From assembly GCA_037176705.1 (NCBI GenBank), contig CM073889.1, forward strand, positions 55,173,596 through 55,237,595: 64,000 nucleotides of DNA, in the 5' to 3' direction. The translations under genes and the position numbers were made by a program. Below are positions 22,320 through 32,572 of the stretch, piece after piece. Under the pieces are notes generated by a model, which was not told the DNA's origin, did not search any database, and saw only the letters and a program-made list of their open reading frames with translations. The stretch comes from Molossus alvarezi. Its lineage: Eukaryota > Chordata > Mammalia > Chiroptera > Molossidae. Positions within the stretch are counted from its first letter, which is position 1, and each line of letters opens with the position of its first letter.

Positions 22320-22709
22320 ATTGGATTTATTACTAGAGAGATGGGAATTGAGAAAATTTGGCTAAGACTTCTGATTTGAGATCTTATGATCAGGGACACT
22401 GTGGCAACTTCTGTTGCTTCTGGGGTGGCGGAGAGAGAGCCACAGTTCTGCTTTGGTAGTTGATGAATTTGTGTAAACTTGGCAATAACTCAGGCCAGAA
22501 GAGACAACCTGGGCTCCAACCTGGGTCGTATTTACTTCTTTGATTATTTTTGGTGGTGTGGGGTTTGAAAAGGAAAATCAAACACCAACAATTTCACAGA
22601 TATAGCCTTAAAGCAGCTTGTTTTGTTAAGTCAGGGAATATTTCACTGAAAGTTTCCCCCAGAATTCAACTGCCCCTCACGGAGACCCTAGGAATGGTTT
22701 GAACTTGGT
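22320..22709. other. Unique sequence, nothing recognised
   Basis: No gene or repeat is recognised between two SINEs. Confidence 0.4.
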
Positions 22710-22722
22710 CTGTGGGTTTTAT

Positions 22723-22936
22723 TTTTTTAAGTTTTTATTGATTTTTAGGAGAGAGGAAGGGAGAGAGAGATAGAGACATATATGTGAGAGAGAAACATTG
22801 ATCTCTTGCCTCCTGCACACCCCCTACTGGGGATCAAGCTCGCAACCTGGGCATGTGCCCTGACTGGGAATTGAACCCGGACCTCTCAGTCCCTGAGATG
22901 ATGCTCAATCCATTGAACCACACTGGCTGGGTGGGA
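22723..22936 (-). mobile_element. Ves-type SINE (antisense)
   Basis: Antisense head ends 'ccacactggctgggtggga'. TSD 'ctgtgggtttta' at 22710-22721 and 22937-22948. Confidence 0.9.
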
Positions 22937-22966
22937 CTGTGGGTTTTAAATGTCTTGATTTTCTTT

Positions 22967-23180
22967 GCCCAGCTGGTGTGGCTCACTGGTTGAGCATTGA
23001 CCCATGCACCAAGAGGTCGCCAACTCAATTCCTGGTCAGGGCACATGCCCAGGTTGTGGGCCTAATCCCCAGAGCAGGGCATACAGGAGGTGCCAACGGA
23101 TGTTCTCTTATCGATGTTTCTATCTCTCTCTCCCTCTCCCTTCCTCTCTCTCTAAAATCAATATAGAAAAATAAATAAAT
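22967..23180 (+). mobile_element. Ves-type SINE
   Basis: Head 'cccagctggtgtggctcac'. TSDs 'aaatgtcttgattttcttt' (22948-22966) and 'aaatgttttgattttttt' (23181-23198). Inserted immediately beside the opposite-strand SINE at 22723-22936, so the two form an inverted pair about 30 bp apart. Confidence 0.95.
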
Positions 23181-23198
23181 AAATGTTTTGATTTTTTT

Positions 23199-23857
23199 CT
23201 GCGTGCATGACATAGGTGAACATTGTAAAACATGATCTTTGCATTTGATTAGTGCCCTTTGAGGATCCAACCCTTAAAAGTGCCAGGGATGACATGTGCA
23301 CTTGGTCTTAGCGTGAAGAATCATGACAAGTTTTTGTAGTAGATCAAGTAGGACCCCTAGTGACAACATTGGAGCTGTGCTGCCTCCACACTTGGGTCCA
23401 CTGGCTCCAGGGTTTGCCCATCCTGACAAAAGAAAGTTCCCATGGATTGGCCTCCAGGACATCACAGCAGTGTTACCCCAGCCTCAGGGACAATGGCTTC
23501 ACACAGACTCCAGTTCCCAACAGGTCTCCTTGCTTATGATCAGGCTGCCTCCAAGCGTTTCCTCAACTTCCCCCACCCTCTAAAACTCCCCTTCCTCACA
23601 CTTAGCTTTTCCCCATGATTTTCTCAGGGTCCCTGACTCTCCCCTTCATGTTTCACCCATGTCCACATCTCCCCCCCGAGAAAGGGTGCTCCTGCAAGCT
23701 CTGCAAGCCACAGGCCTTTTTCTTTCATCCCTCCTTGTGAGGTCTAGTTCTCTCTTTCACAGATCCTTTCTTTCCACTTGGGGACCATGTAGCACAAGGA
23801 GGTGGAGGTCCTACCAATAGTGCACATGGGTGGGTCTCAAACTCCGATCTTTAACAT
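23199..23857. other. Unique sequence, nothing recognised
   Basis: No gene or repeat is recognised. An 86-codon frame at 23323-23583 has no motif. Confidence 0.4.
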
Positions 23858-24757
23858 TTTCTCTAAAAGAGATCTAACACCAAGAGAATGAAAAACCAAG
23901 CCACAGACTGAGAGAAAATTTTTGCAAAACACTTAGTTGATAAAGGACTATTGTCTAAAGCATACAAAGAACTCTTACAACTCAACAATAAGAAAACAAG
24001 CAACCTAATTAAAAAATGTGCCAAAGACCTGAACAGATACCACACCAGAGAAGATATACAGATGGCAAATAAACAAATGGAGAGATACTTACATAATATG
24101 TCATCAAAGAATTACGAATTAAAACAAGATACCACTAACCTGCTAGAATAGTAAAAAATCCAGAATGCTGACAACACCAAATGCTGGTGAGGATGTGGAC
24201 TATCAGGAACTCTCATTGATAATGGGAATGCAAAATGCTATGGCCACTTTAGAAAATAGTTTGACAGTTTCTTATAGAACTAAACAACTTTTTCCATATG
24301 ATATAGTAATTATGCTCCTTAGTGTTTACCCAAAGGATTTGAAAACTTATGTTCACAAAAACCTACACAGGGATGTTTATAGCAGCTTCATTTATAGTTG
24401 CCAAAACTCAGAAACAACCAAAGTGTCATTCAGTAGGTGAATGGATACATAAATTATGATACATCTAGCCAATGAAATGCTATTCAGAGCTAAAAAGAAA
24501 TCAGCTGTTTAATCATGAAAAGACATGGAGGAAACTTAAATGCATATTAGTAAGTTAAAGAAGCACATCTGAAAAGACTACATACTGTATGATTTCAACT
24601 ATACGACATCTGGAAGAGGTAAAACTATGGACATAATAAAAGTATCAGTGGTTGCCAAAGGGTTTGAGGGAGGGAAGGTTGAATAGGCAGAGCACAGAGG
24701 ATTTTTAGGGCAATGAAATTATTCTGTATGATACTGTAATGGACACACATCATTCTA

Positions 24758-24935
24758 CAATAAGTCTTCACTTAAAGTTGTTGATAGGTTCTGCAACTTT
24801 AAACAAAACTATGTGTAATGAAACCAATTTTACCATAGACTAATTGATATAAACAAAAGTTAAGTTTTCATGGCATCTTATCAACCTTATAATGAAACAA
24901 CATTGAATGAAACAATGTTAATTGAGGACCTGCAG
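24758..24935 (-). mobile_element. MER6-like Tc1/mariner-type (Tigger) MITE
   Basis: The minus-strand reading starts 'ctgcaggtcctcaatt', then 'tcattcaatgttgtttcatt' and 'ttgtttatatcaattagtc', and ends 'agtgaagacttattg', as in MER6. The termini are imperfect inverted repeats. The element is flanked by TA dinucleotides (24756-24757 and 24936-24937), the target duplication expected of this superfamily. The L1 sequence continues cleanly on both sides. Confidence 0.75.
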
Positions 24936-25126
24936 TACATTTGTCAAAACCCACAGACAACACAACACCAACAGTGAACCCTAATGTAAACTATGGGCTT
25001 TGGGTGGTTATGATGTGCCATTGTAGGTTCATTGATTGTAACAAATGCATCACTCTAATGGGTGATGTCAATAATGGTGGGGGCAGGGAATTATAGGAAT
25101 TCTCTGTACTTTTTATTCAATTTTAT

Positions 25127-25350
25127 TTAATTTATTTAAAAATATATGTTTTTAGTAAATTTTAGCGATAGAGGAAGAGAGAGAGAGAGATGGAAACATC
25201 AATGAGAGAGAAACATACATCAGCTGCCTCCTGCAACCCCCTTCTGAGGATAAAGCCCACAACCCAAGCATGTGCCCTGATTGAGAATTGAACTGGAGAC
25301 CTTTTGGTGCATGGGATGGCACTCAGCCAACTGAGCCACACTGGCTGGGC
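25127..25350 (-). mobile_element. Ves-type SINE (antisense) in the old L1
   Basis: TSDs 'ttattcaattttat' (25113-25126) and 'ctactcaattttac' (25352-25365). A GA-rich body and an antisense head ending 'ccacactggctgggc' are present. Confidence 0.9.
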
Positions 25351-25401
25351 TCTACTCAATTTTACTGTGAACCTAAAACTGCCTTAAAAAATAAAGTCTA
25401 G

Positions 25402-26081
25402 GTGAGGGTGTGGAGAAAAGGAGACCATAGTATACTGCTGGTGGGAATGCAGACTAGTGCAGCCACTATGGAAAACACTATGGTGCTACCTCAAAAAATT
25501 AAAAATTGAATTGCCATTTGACCCAGTGATCCCACTTCTAGGAATATACCCTAAGAAGCCTGAAACACCAATCAGAAAGAATATATGTACCCCTATGTTC
25601 ACAGCAGCACTATTTACAATAGCTAAGATCTGGAAACAGCCCAAATACCCATCAGTATACGAGTGGATAAAAAAGCTATGGTACATATACACAATGGAAT
25701 ATTATGCAGCAGTAAGAAAGAAAGATCTCTTATCCTTTGAGACGACATGGAGGGTACCTGGAAAGTATTATCCTAAGCGAAACAAGCCAATCAGAGAAAG
25801 ACATATATCACATGATCTCACTTATTTCTAGAATATAATGAACTAAACAAACTGATGAACAAAATAGACCTAGGGACATAGAAGTAAGGTACAGACTGAC
25901 ATTTCTCAGAAGGGCAGGGGGGAGGGAAGGTATAAACCACAGAACTTATATGCATGTATGCATAACCGATGGACATAGACAACAAAACTAAGGATGGGGT
26001 GGGAGGGGCTAGGGAGAAGGGAGTTAATGGGGGGAAAAAGGAGAAACATCTGTAACAACAACAACAAAAAAATTAATAAAA
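25402..26081 (+). mobile_element. 5'-truncated young L1 (ORF2 C-terminus plus 3' UTR)
   Basis: Starts at 'gtgagggtgtggagaaaagg' within the ORF2 C-terminal region. An open frame of 124 codons (25457-25831) contains the typical [18 protein letters not shown] block and [20 protein letters not shown]. The 3' UTR ends 'gagaaacatctgtaacaac'. TSDs are 'aaaaataaagtctag' (25387-25401) and 'gaaaaaagtctag' (26082-26094). Low divergence and an intact C-terminal frame suggest a fairly recent insertion. Confidence 0.92.
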
Positions 26082-26094
26082 GAAAAAAGTCTAG

Positions 26095-26314
26095 CCTGGC
26101 CGGTGTGGCTCAGTGGTTGAGCAGTGACCCATACACCAAGAGGTTGCTGGTTTGATTCCTAGTCAAGGCACATGCCCAGGTTGTGGGTGCGATCCCCAGT
26201 GGGGGTAATGCAGGAGGTGGCCAATCAGTGTTCTCTCTCATCGATGTTTCTATATCTCTCTCCTTCTCCCTTCTTCTCTCTCTAAAATCAATAAAGAAAA
26301 CAAAAGAAAACAAC
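26095..26314 (+). mobile_element. Ves-type SINE at the same target
   Basis: Head 'cctggccggtgtggctcag' follows directly after the 'aagtctag' TSD of the previous L1. The right flank again reads 'aaaaaatacagtctat' (26315-26330). So the same short target was used by an L1 and then a SINE. Confidence 0.92.
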
Positions 26315-26334
26315 AAAAAATACAGTCTATTAAA

Positions 26335-26385
26335 AAAAGTTTGATTTGTAATACTTTCAACAGTAAAGATTTTTTTAAAAGTTCG
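26335..26385 (+). mobile_element. Probable short L1 tail
   Basis: 'tttgtaatactttcaacagt' followed by 'aaagattttttt' resembles the last ~40 nt of the young L1 3' end (compare 7955-7985). It could be a very short insertion or part of the older L1 tail. Confidence 0.4.
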
Positions 26386-27797
26386 AACATATAATTGCAG
26401 AAAACCAATGATAGGTTGAAATAAGACAGTGTTTTTCATTCAGCTTTAAATTCATGTTCCACAATTGGACTCACTCCTTACAATGACTCCATATTATTAT
26501 ATACATGTTTTTGGCAAATCTCCTAATTTTATGTGAGCATAATTATATTGTAGCATGCCCCCCACCCCAATAAAAGCTTTAGTTTGTTAAAAGAAAACAC
26601 TTAAAATATCTTGCAATTCATGTAAACATGTTTTGGCATTACTTAATTTTTTGTATGCCAGTGGACCCCCACAAATGAAAGTAATCAGGACCCCTCTAGA
26701 GTGTAGGGGCCCCACTTTCAGTCTCTTTCACAGACTGGCAATGTCTTGCCCTGAGGCTCTTTTTCTTTCTCCTCTAGTCTCCTACCCAAGCCTCCTATTC
26801 CATGAGCAATTCTGAGATGGGCCGGCCCCTCTCCTATCACTGCTCTTTGTGATCTTCAAGGCTTTAAGTCATTTTGTCCCAACTCAGCTGGCTCTGTCAG
26901 CCTGTAGGCCTCCCTCCCTCAGAGCCCCAGCCAATTTGCAGAGCTTTCTCCTCATGCACATGAGCTGCCACCCTGGCTGGAGCTTCTACAACCCCAAGTC
27001 CCATGGAGGCAAATGAGCACATAGGACATATTCTAATTCTGCCATGTCTGGTGTCACTGCAAATTTGGATTTGTTGCTTGGGAGAAAGAAGATATGCAGG
27101 TAAAACTAAAAAGGTTAAGAATCTCATAGTATTGCACTGTATTGGTAGTGTGAACTCATGTATTTTATGTTAAAATGTTAAATGTATTTTATTCAATAAA
27201 AGGCCATAAAACAAGGCCAACCGATAGTAGTAAGCACACTTATACTCAAACCATGGTCTCTAAACACCCTTCTCCAGAGGTTCATGGAGAAATGACTGAT
27301 TCCAGGAGATGCACAAGATGAGTTTGGAACATCTGGTCATATGAGATGGCAAGGTCAGGACCACCAGGGTCATGTCTAAAAGACTCAGAAGAAAACTTGA
27401 GAGTTTGTTTGGAGGTTCTAGCAGGGGAGAACAGCTACTTGTATACCCTTGTATACCCTTGACTGAAGATGGGCCCTCTCTTCTGGAGGGAAGATTGTCC
27501 TCTTTGACTGAGCTCTCAGCTTCAGGAGGAATGCACATGGATCAGTGAAGTGGGGGTGGGGGGGAATTCCCACCTAGTTAGCCAGATTGTCCTTACATCT
27601 TCAGGACATAATTTGAATGATTCCCACTGGCCAATGATGGGGCAAATACCTGGGTATCAATAAAAATAAGAATTTTAATGGATTGCAAACACATCAAGTC
27701 TGCATAAATCCATGAGTTCCTATGATGCTATAAACAAAAACAAAATAAACTTATTGTCACCATTGGGAACCTATTCATTGTTTTGAAAAGTGGTACA
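26386..27797. other. Unique or unassigned sequence
   Basis: No gene is recognised. At 27440-27468 the 11-bp unit 'cttgtataccc' is tandemly duplicated. The segment 27560-27790 resembles a diverged ancient repeat but cannot be named. Confidence 0.4.
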
Positions 27798-28095
27798 TAA
27801 TGATTGCAAAATGGCTGGGAGTGAATGGAAGCTACACAGACCATCTCCCAGGACCAAACTGGAATTACAATGAAAGTAAAGACACATCATCAGGAAAAAG
27901 CAACAGAAAAGCAGCATGGAGAACCATATAACCAGGAATACTGACTCAATCCTGGTAGAATTGCAGAGGCACCAGAGGAGGGCTGGGAGCCCACAGACAG
28001 CAGTGGCCTTAGTTGAAAGCAGTGCCCTCGGGGTTACACTCCCAAGTGGCTCCACAGCACAGAGCCGGGACAGACACTAAAATAGCCACAGCCAC

Positions 28096-28305
28096 TCACC
28101 ATGGGCTCTGGCAGAGGGAGGGTGGACTGGACAGGAACTCTGTGGGGACACTCGGGATTTGGAGGGCACTCAGAGCTTTTGCTGAGTTGCGGCCACGCAG
28201 GACAGTGGTCATCTTACTCCTTCCCAGGGCTCTATGGAGAGGCGGTGGCTCCTCCCTTGGAGAAGCAACCCCACCAGGTGGCCGTTGATGCAAATTGAAG
28301 CCCAT
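28096..28305 (-). CDS. Antisense ORF0-like frame in L1 5' UTR (copy 1)
   Basis: An ATG-started frame of 69 codons on the strand opposite to the L1. It ends with NSAKALSALQIPSVPTEF and then SLCQSPW-stop. The stop overlaps a strong splice donor ('catg|gtgagt', GT at 28098-28099). The antisense L1 at 36-42 kb has a matching frame at 41360-41548 with the same stop and donor. Primate L1 has an antisense ORF0 of similar length, but homology is not claimed. The N-terminal halves differ between the two copies, so translation is unproven. Confidence 0.3.
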   Translation of the reverse strand: MGFNLHQRPPGGVASPREEPPPLHRALGRSKMTTVLRGRNSAKALSALQIPSVPTEFLSSPPSLCQSPW

Positions 28306-28612
28306 TAAAAACCAGCATCTGCCCCACCCTCAGGAAATCCCCTTATGCTGAACACCAGAGTGATTTTTTCATTCAGCTGAGAAGCCAAGCCTCCTCAAGT
28401 AACTGCGACTAATAGCCTACAGGCAAAAAGCTAGAGAATAACTGAATTATTCCTGGGCTTGCAACTCTGCCCAGGAAGGCAAGACTTGACAGTGGTGTTT
28501 AACATGGGTCCTCCCACACTCATCCAAACCCAGTAGAGGGTGCCACAAACAGCAGAACACCAATACCACAGGGAAAATTTGGCAGGCTCCAAAGCCCACT
28601 GAGATAGCCAAA

Positions 28613-29490
28613 ATGGTGAAACAAAGAAACAAATGCCATATGAAAGAACAAGAGACCTCTACCAAAGATGAGATAAATGAGGTGCAGTTAAGCAAGTTAA
28701 CAGAACTAGAATTCAGAGCCATAATCTTGAGGAAGCTCAACAGCATGAGTAAAGACATAGAAATGTTGAAAATCAACCAGTTGGAAACTAAAAACCACCA
28801 AGAAGAAATGAAGAATGACATGTCAGAAATAAAGAACACATTGGAAGGTCTAACAGCAGAGTAGAGGAAGCTGAGGACTGGATCAGTGAATTAGAAGACA
28901 GGGTAGAAAATAAATCAACCAATCAGAAAACCAAAAAAACAAAAAACAATTAAAAAACAGGAAGACAACTTAAGAGAACTGTGGGACAACTGGAAACAAT
29001 AATATTCGCATCATAAGAGTCCTTGAAGAAGAAAATGAGCAAAGGTTAGAGAATATATTGAAGAAATAGTGACAAAAAAACTTCCCTAATTTGGTGAAGG
29101 AAGAAGGCATTCAAGTTCAAGAAGCACAGAGAGTCCCAAGTAAGAACAACCCAAACAGGCCCACACCAAGACACATAGTAATTAAAATGCCAAAAATTAA
29201 AGACAAAGAGAGAATCCTAAAAACAGCAACAGATAAGCAACAGGTTACCTACAAAGGAAGCCCCATAAGGCTCTCAGCTGAATCCTCAACAGAAACACTA
29301 CAGGCCAGAGGGAATGGCATGAGGTAATCAAGGTCATGAAAAACAAGAATCTGAATCCAAGACTACTCTACCCAGCAAGGCTATCATTCAAAATAGAAGG
29401 TCTAATAAAGAGCTTCCCAGACAAAAAAGGCTAAAGAAATACATTAGCACCAAACCAACACCGCAAGAAATGTTAAAAGGACTGCTGTAA
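28613..29490 (+). pseudogene. L1 ORF1 remnant
   Basis: ORF1p is the RNA-binding chaperone of the L1 RNP. The first 83 codons (28613-28864) are open and form the coiled-coil part, rich in Glu/Lys/Leu. The frame then breaks after 'LEGLTAE'. The segment ending LENILKK stops at about 29066, and the C-terminal RRM/CTD part continues in the -1 frame, including a 78-codon open piece (29091-29327) with IKMPKIKDKERILK. Not functional. Confidence 0.85.
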
Positions 29491-29535
29491 TTAGCAGAAG
29501 AAATAGGAAGAAAAATATAACCACACTAAACAAAA

Positions 29536-31302
29536 ATGGCAATAAATAAGTACACATCAATAATCACCTTAAAAGTAAATGGATTGAATGCTTTGATAAA
29601 AAGACAGAGTAGCTGATTGGATAAGAAAGCATGACTCATATACGTATTGTTTACAGAGACCTACCTCACAACAAAAGACTCACTTAGGTTGAAAGTGAAG
29701 GCATAGAAAACAATCTTCCAAGCAAACAGAAAGGAAAAAGAAGCTGGGGTAGCAATACTCATATCTGATGAAATAGATTACAAAACGAAGGTCATAACTA
29801 GAGACAAAGAAGGCCACTACATAATATTGAAAGGATCTATCCAACAGGAAGATATAACCTTGATAAACATATATGCACCCAATATAGGAGCACCAAAATA
29901 TATTAAAAATCTTCTAGAAGACTTCAAAAGAAAAATCAATAGCAATATAATCATAGCAGGGGACTTCAACATCCCACTGATATCACTGGACATACTTCAC
30001 TGAACTAGAACATCAAAAGTTCATATGGAACCAAAAAAGACCTCAAACAGCCACAGCAATCTTGAAAAAGAAGAACAAAGTTGGGGGGTTCACCAGATTT
30101 CAGGTAATACTACAAAGCCACTATAATCAAAACAGCCTAGTACTGGCACAAGAACAGGCATATTGACCAGTGGAACAGAATAGAGAACCCAGAAATGGAT
30201 CCAAGGCAATATGCTCAATTAATATTTGACAAAGGTGGCAAGAGCACACAGTGGAGTAAAGACAGCTTCTTTAATAAATGGTGTTGGGAAAATTGGACAA
30301 TTACATGCAAAAAAAATGAAACTAGACCATCAACTTACACCATACATGAGAATAAACTCAAAATGGATAAAAGACTTAAATGTGACTCATGACTCCATCA
30401 AAATCCTAGAAGAAAATGTAGGCAACAAAATTTTTGACATTATACACAGCAGAATTTTCACTGATACATCACCTAAGGCAACAGAAACAAAGGAGATAAT
30501 GAACCCATGGGACTACATCAAACTAAAAAGCTTCTGCACAGCAAAAGACACAATCATCAAAATGGAAAGGCAACCCACTTTGTGCGAGAACATAATTGCC
30601 AATGATATATCAGATAAGGGGTTAATTTCCAATATATATAGAGTGCTCATACAACTCAACAAAAGGAAGACAAAGAACCCAATTAAAAAATGGGCAGAGG
30701 AACTAAATAGACACCTCTCCAAACAGGACAGGCAAATGGCTGAGACATATGAAGAAAAGTTCAACATCACTAATCATCAGAGAGATGCAAATTAAAACAA
30801 CAATGAGGTATCACCTCACACCTGTCAGAATGGCCACCATCAACAAATCATCAAACAACAAGCGATCGCGAGGGTGTGGAGAAAAGGGGACTCTAGTACA
30901 CAGCTGGTGGGAATGCAGACTGGTGCAGCCACTGTGGAAAACAATATGGTGTTACCTCAAAAAATTAAAAATTGAACTTCCATTTGACCCAGTGATCCCT
31001 CTTCTAGGAATATGCCCTAAGAAGCCTGAAACACCAATCAGAAAGAATATATGTACCCCCATGTTTGTAGCAGCATTATTTACAAAAGCTAAGATCTGGA
31101 AACAGCCCAAATGCCATCAGTAGACAAATGGATAAAAAAGCAGTGGTACATATACACAATGGAGTACTATGCACCTGTAAGAAAGAAAGATCTCTTATTC
31201 TTTGAGAAGACATGGAGGGACCTGGAAAGTATTATCCTAAGCGAAACAAGCCAAACAGAGAAAGACAAGTATCATATAATCTCACTTATTTGTGGAATAT
31301 AA
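29536..31302 (+). pseudogene. L1 ORF2 remnant, reverse transcriptase deleted
   Basis: Starts MAINKYTSIITLKVNGLNAL, the endonuclease N-terminus (the usual Asn-Val-Asn is changed to Lys-Val-Asn in this copy). It proceeds through the GDFN motif near 29960 and then jumps to a segment like [17 protein letters not shown] near 30025. C-terminal pieces (30226-30795, 30749-31123, 31111-31302) are in different frames. They contain the Cys-rich [15 protein letters not shown] segment and the stop at 31300-31302. Confidence 0.85.
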
Positions 31303-31519
31303 TGAACATAACAGTCTGAGGAATGGGGTAGTCCCAGAGACGTGGAAGTGAGGTACAGACTGACAATCCCCAGAAGAGGGGGTGGTGGGGACTTATATGC
31401 ATGAACAATGGACATGGGCAACAAAAGTGGGGACAGGGCGGGGGCGGGGTGTAATCAGTGGGCAAAAAAGGAGAAACATCTGTAACAAAAATTAAGAAAT
31501 TAATTTAAAAAAAAAAAAA

Positions 31520-31655
31520 AGATTTTGACCTCATGGCTTTCCAGCTCAGGCCACCGTTGCTAGAAGACTGTATCCTAGTTTTGTTCATACAAAGCTGCCG
31601 AGATGCTGGCTGTAGATCAGCCACAGATGTGCTTTGGCTTGTCCCATATGGTCAA
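31520..31655. other. Unique flank
   Basis: Short unique flank after the L1 A-tail. No clear TSD copy of it was found at the L1 5' end. Confidence 0.4.
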
Positions 31656-31659
31656 TTTT

Positions 31660-31890
31660 TTTCCCACAACTGTTTGCTGGCACCTACTATCTGCCAGGGA
31701 CAGTTCTAAGTTCCTGGGAAACAACACTGAACCGAGAGACAAATATTCCTGCATTTTAGAAGGGGGCTGACAAGAAACAATAATTACAGCAAAAAAGTAA
31801 ATTGCAGTAAGTATTATAGATGTGTGTAATGAAAACACTGAAAAGGGGACCTGAATAAGGGGTAGTTGTGACCAACGTGCAGATGTCACC
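31660..31890 (+). repeat. L2-like fragment
   Basis: 'tggcacctactatctgccag', 'ggacagttctaagttcctgg' and 'gaaacaataattacagc' follow the order of an L2 3' end. Confidence 0.5.
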
Positions 31891-32129
31891 TAAAGAAAAC
31901 TCTAAGTTTAGGATCTTTTAAAGAATAGGATTCTGGCAACCCACTGGGCTTGGATCCTGACTGGCAAGTATGGATGGGGGCCACAGCTGTGATGCCCTTC
32001 ATTAGCCACAGTCCCTGGTGCTCCTTAACACTTCCCATGAGCCACCTCACTTATGCTTTCTACCTGTTTCTGTGGATGTCAACCTGGGATAGGAGTATAC
32101 ACATGATTGTCCTTCAGCATTTTCAAGTT

Positions 32130-32292
32130 TGGGGCAGGGCCACTCAAATTTTAATGTGTTTCAATCACCTGGGTATCTTGAAAAATGTAGATTTTGATTC
32201 AGTAGATTTGGGGTGGTCCCTGAGATCTTCCATTTCTGATCAGTTCTTGGGTGGTTCTGAGGCTGTTTGTCAATGGACCACACTTTGAGTAG
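32130..32292. repeat. MER5-like hAT-Charlie fragment
   Basis: 'caatcacctgggtatcttg', 'tagattttgattcagtag' and 'ggaccacactttgagtag' are blocks of the MER5 family of ancient non-autonomous hAT transposons. Near-complete but diverged. Confidence 0.65.
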
Positions 32293-32474
32293 CAAGGATT
32301 TTACTGACCTAATACATTGACTTTAATATACCCATGGACATTTACTTAGGACCAATATAAAAAACTCTTCTTGTATTTTATAAAATATAACTAGTCCAGA
32401 CTGGGCTTTGTTCTGCAAGGTTTACTACTAACTGCATGCTGCAGCCAGAGAATTGCATCAGTCAGTGATACTAT

Positions 32475-32572
32475 GAGCTCACCCCAGGGGCTTTCACCCT
32501 GTCCACGCACTGGAATCATGTTGGAGAGTTTCCCAAAATTCCCCACCCCAGACAGATTCATTGATTTAACCA
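32475..32572. repeat. Possible second MER5-like fragment
   Basis: 'actggaatcatgttggagag' and 'ccccaccccagacagattca' recall the first half of MER5. Too diverged for a firm call. Confidence 0.4.

Larger units (their letters stand above)
23858..25401 (+). mobile_element. Old L1 (L1M-type), ORF2 end and 3' UTR, interrupted
   Basis: A diverged L1 in forward orientation. ORF2-like peptides [20 protein letters not shown] (from about 23965) and [17 protein letters not shown] (from about 24061) lie in one decayed frame. The 3' part has 'aaaagactacatactgtatg' and 'tcaaaacccacagacaac'. It is interrupted by a MER6-like transposon (24758-24935) and a SINE (25127-25350), and it ends at 'ttaaaaaataaagtctag'. 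That A-rich end then served as target for two further insertions. Confidence 0.8.
27801..31519 (+). mobile_element. L1 with complete 5' end and internal ~2.1-kb deletion
   Basis: Aligns from its first bases to the full-length antisense L1 at 36026-41851. It begins 'tgattgcaaaatggctggg' and has a 5' UTR to 28612, ORF1 (28613-29490), a 45-nt spacer, ORF2 from 29536 and a 3' UTR plus A-tail ending at 31519. Length is about 3.7 kb against 5.83 kb. The missing part runs from the middle of the endonuclease domain (just after the AGDFN motif, near 29960-29990) to the C-terminal third of ORF2, so all of the reverse transcriptase is lost. No convincing TSD was found. Confidence 0.9.
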
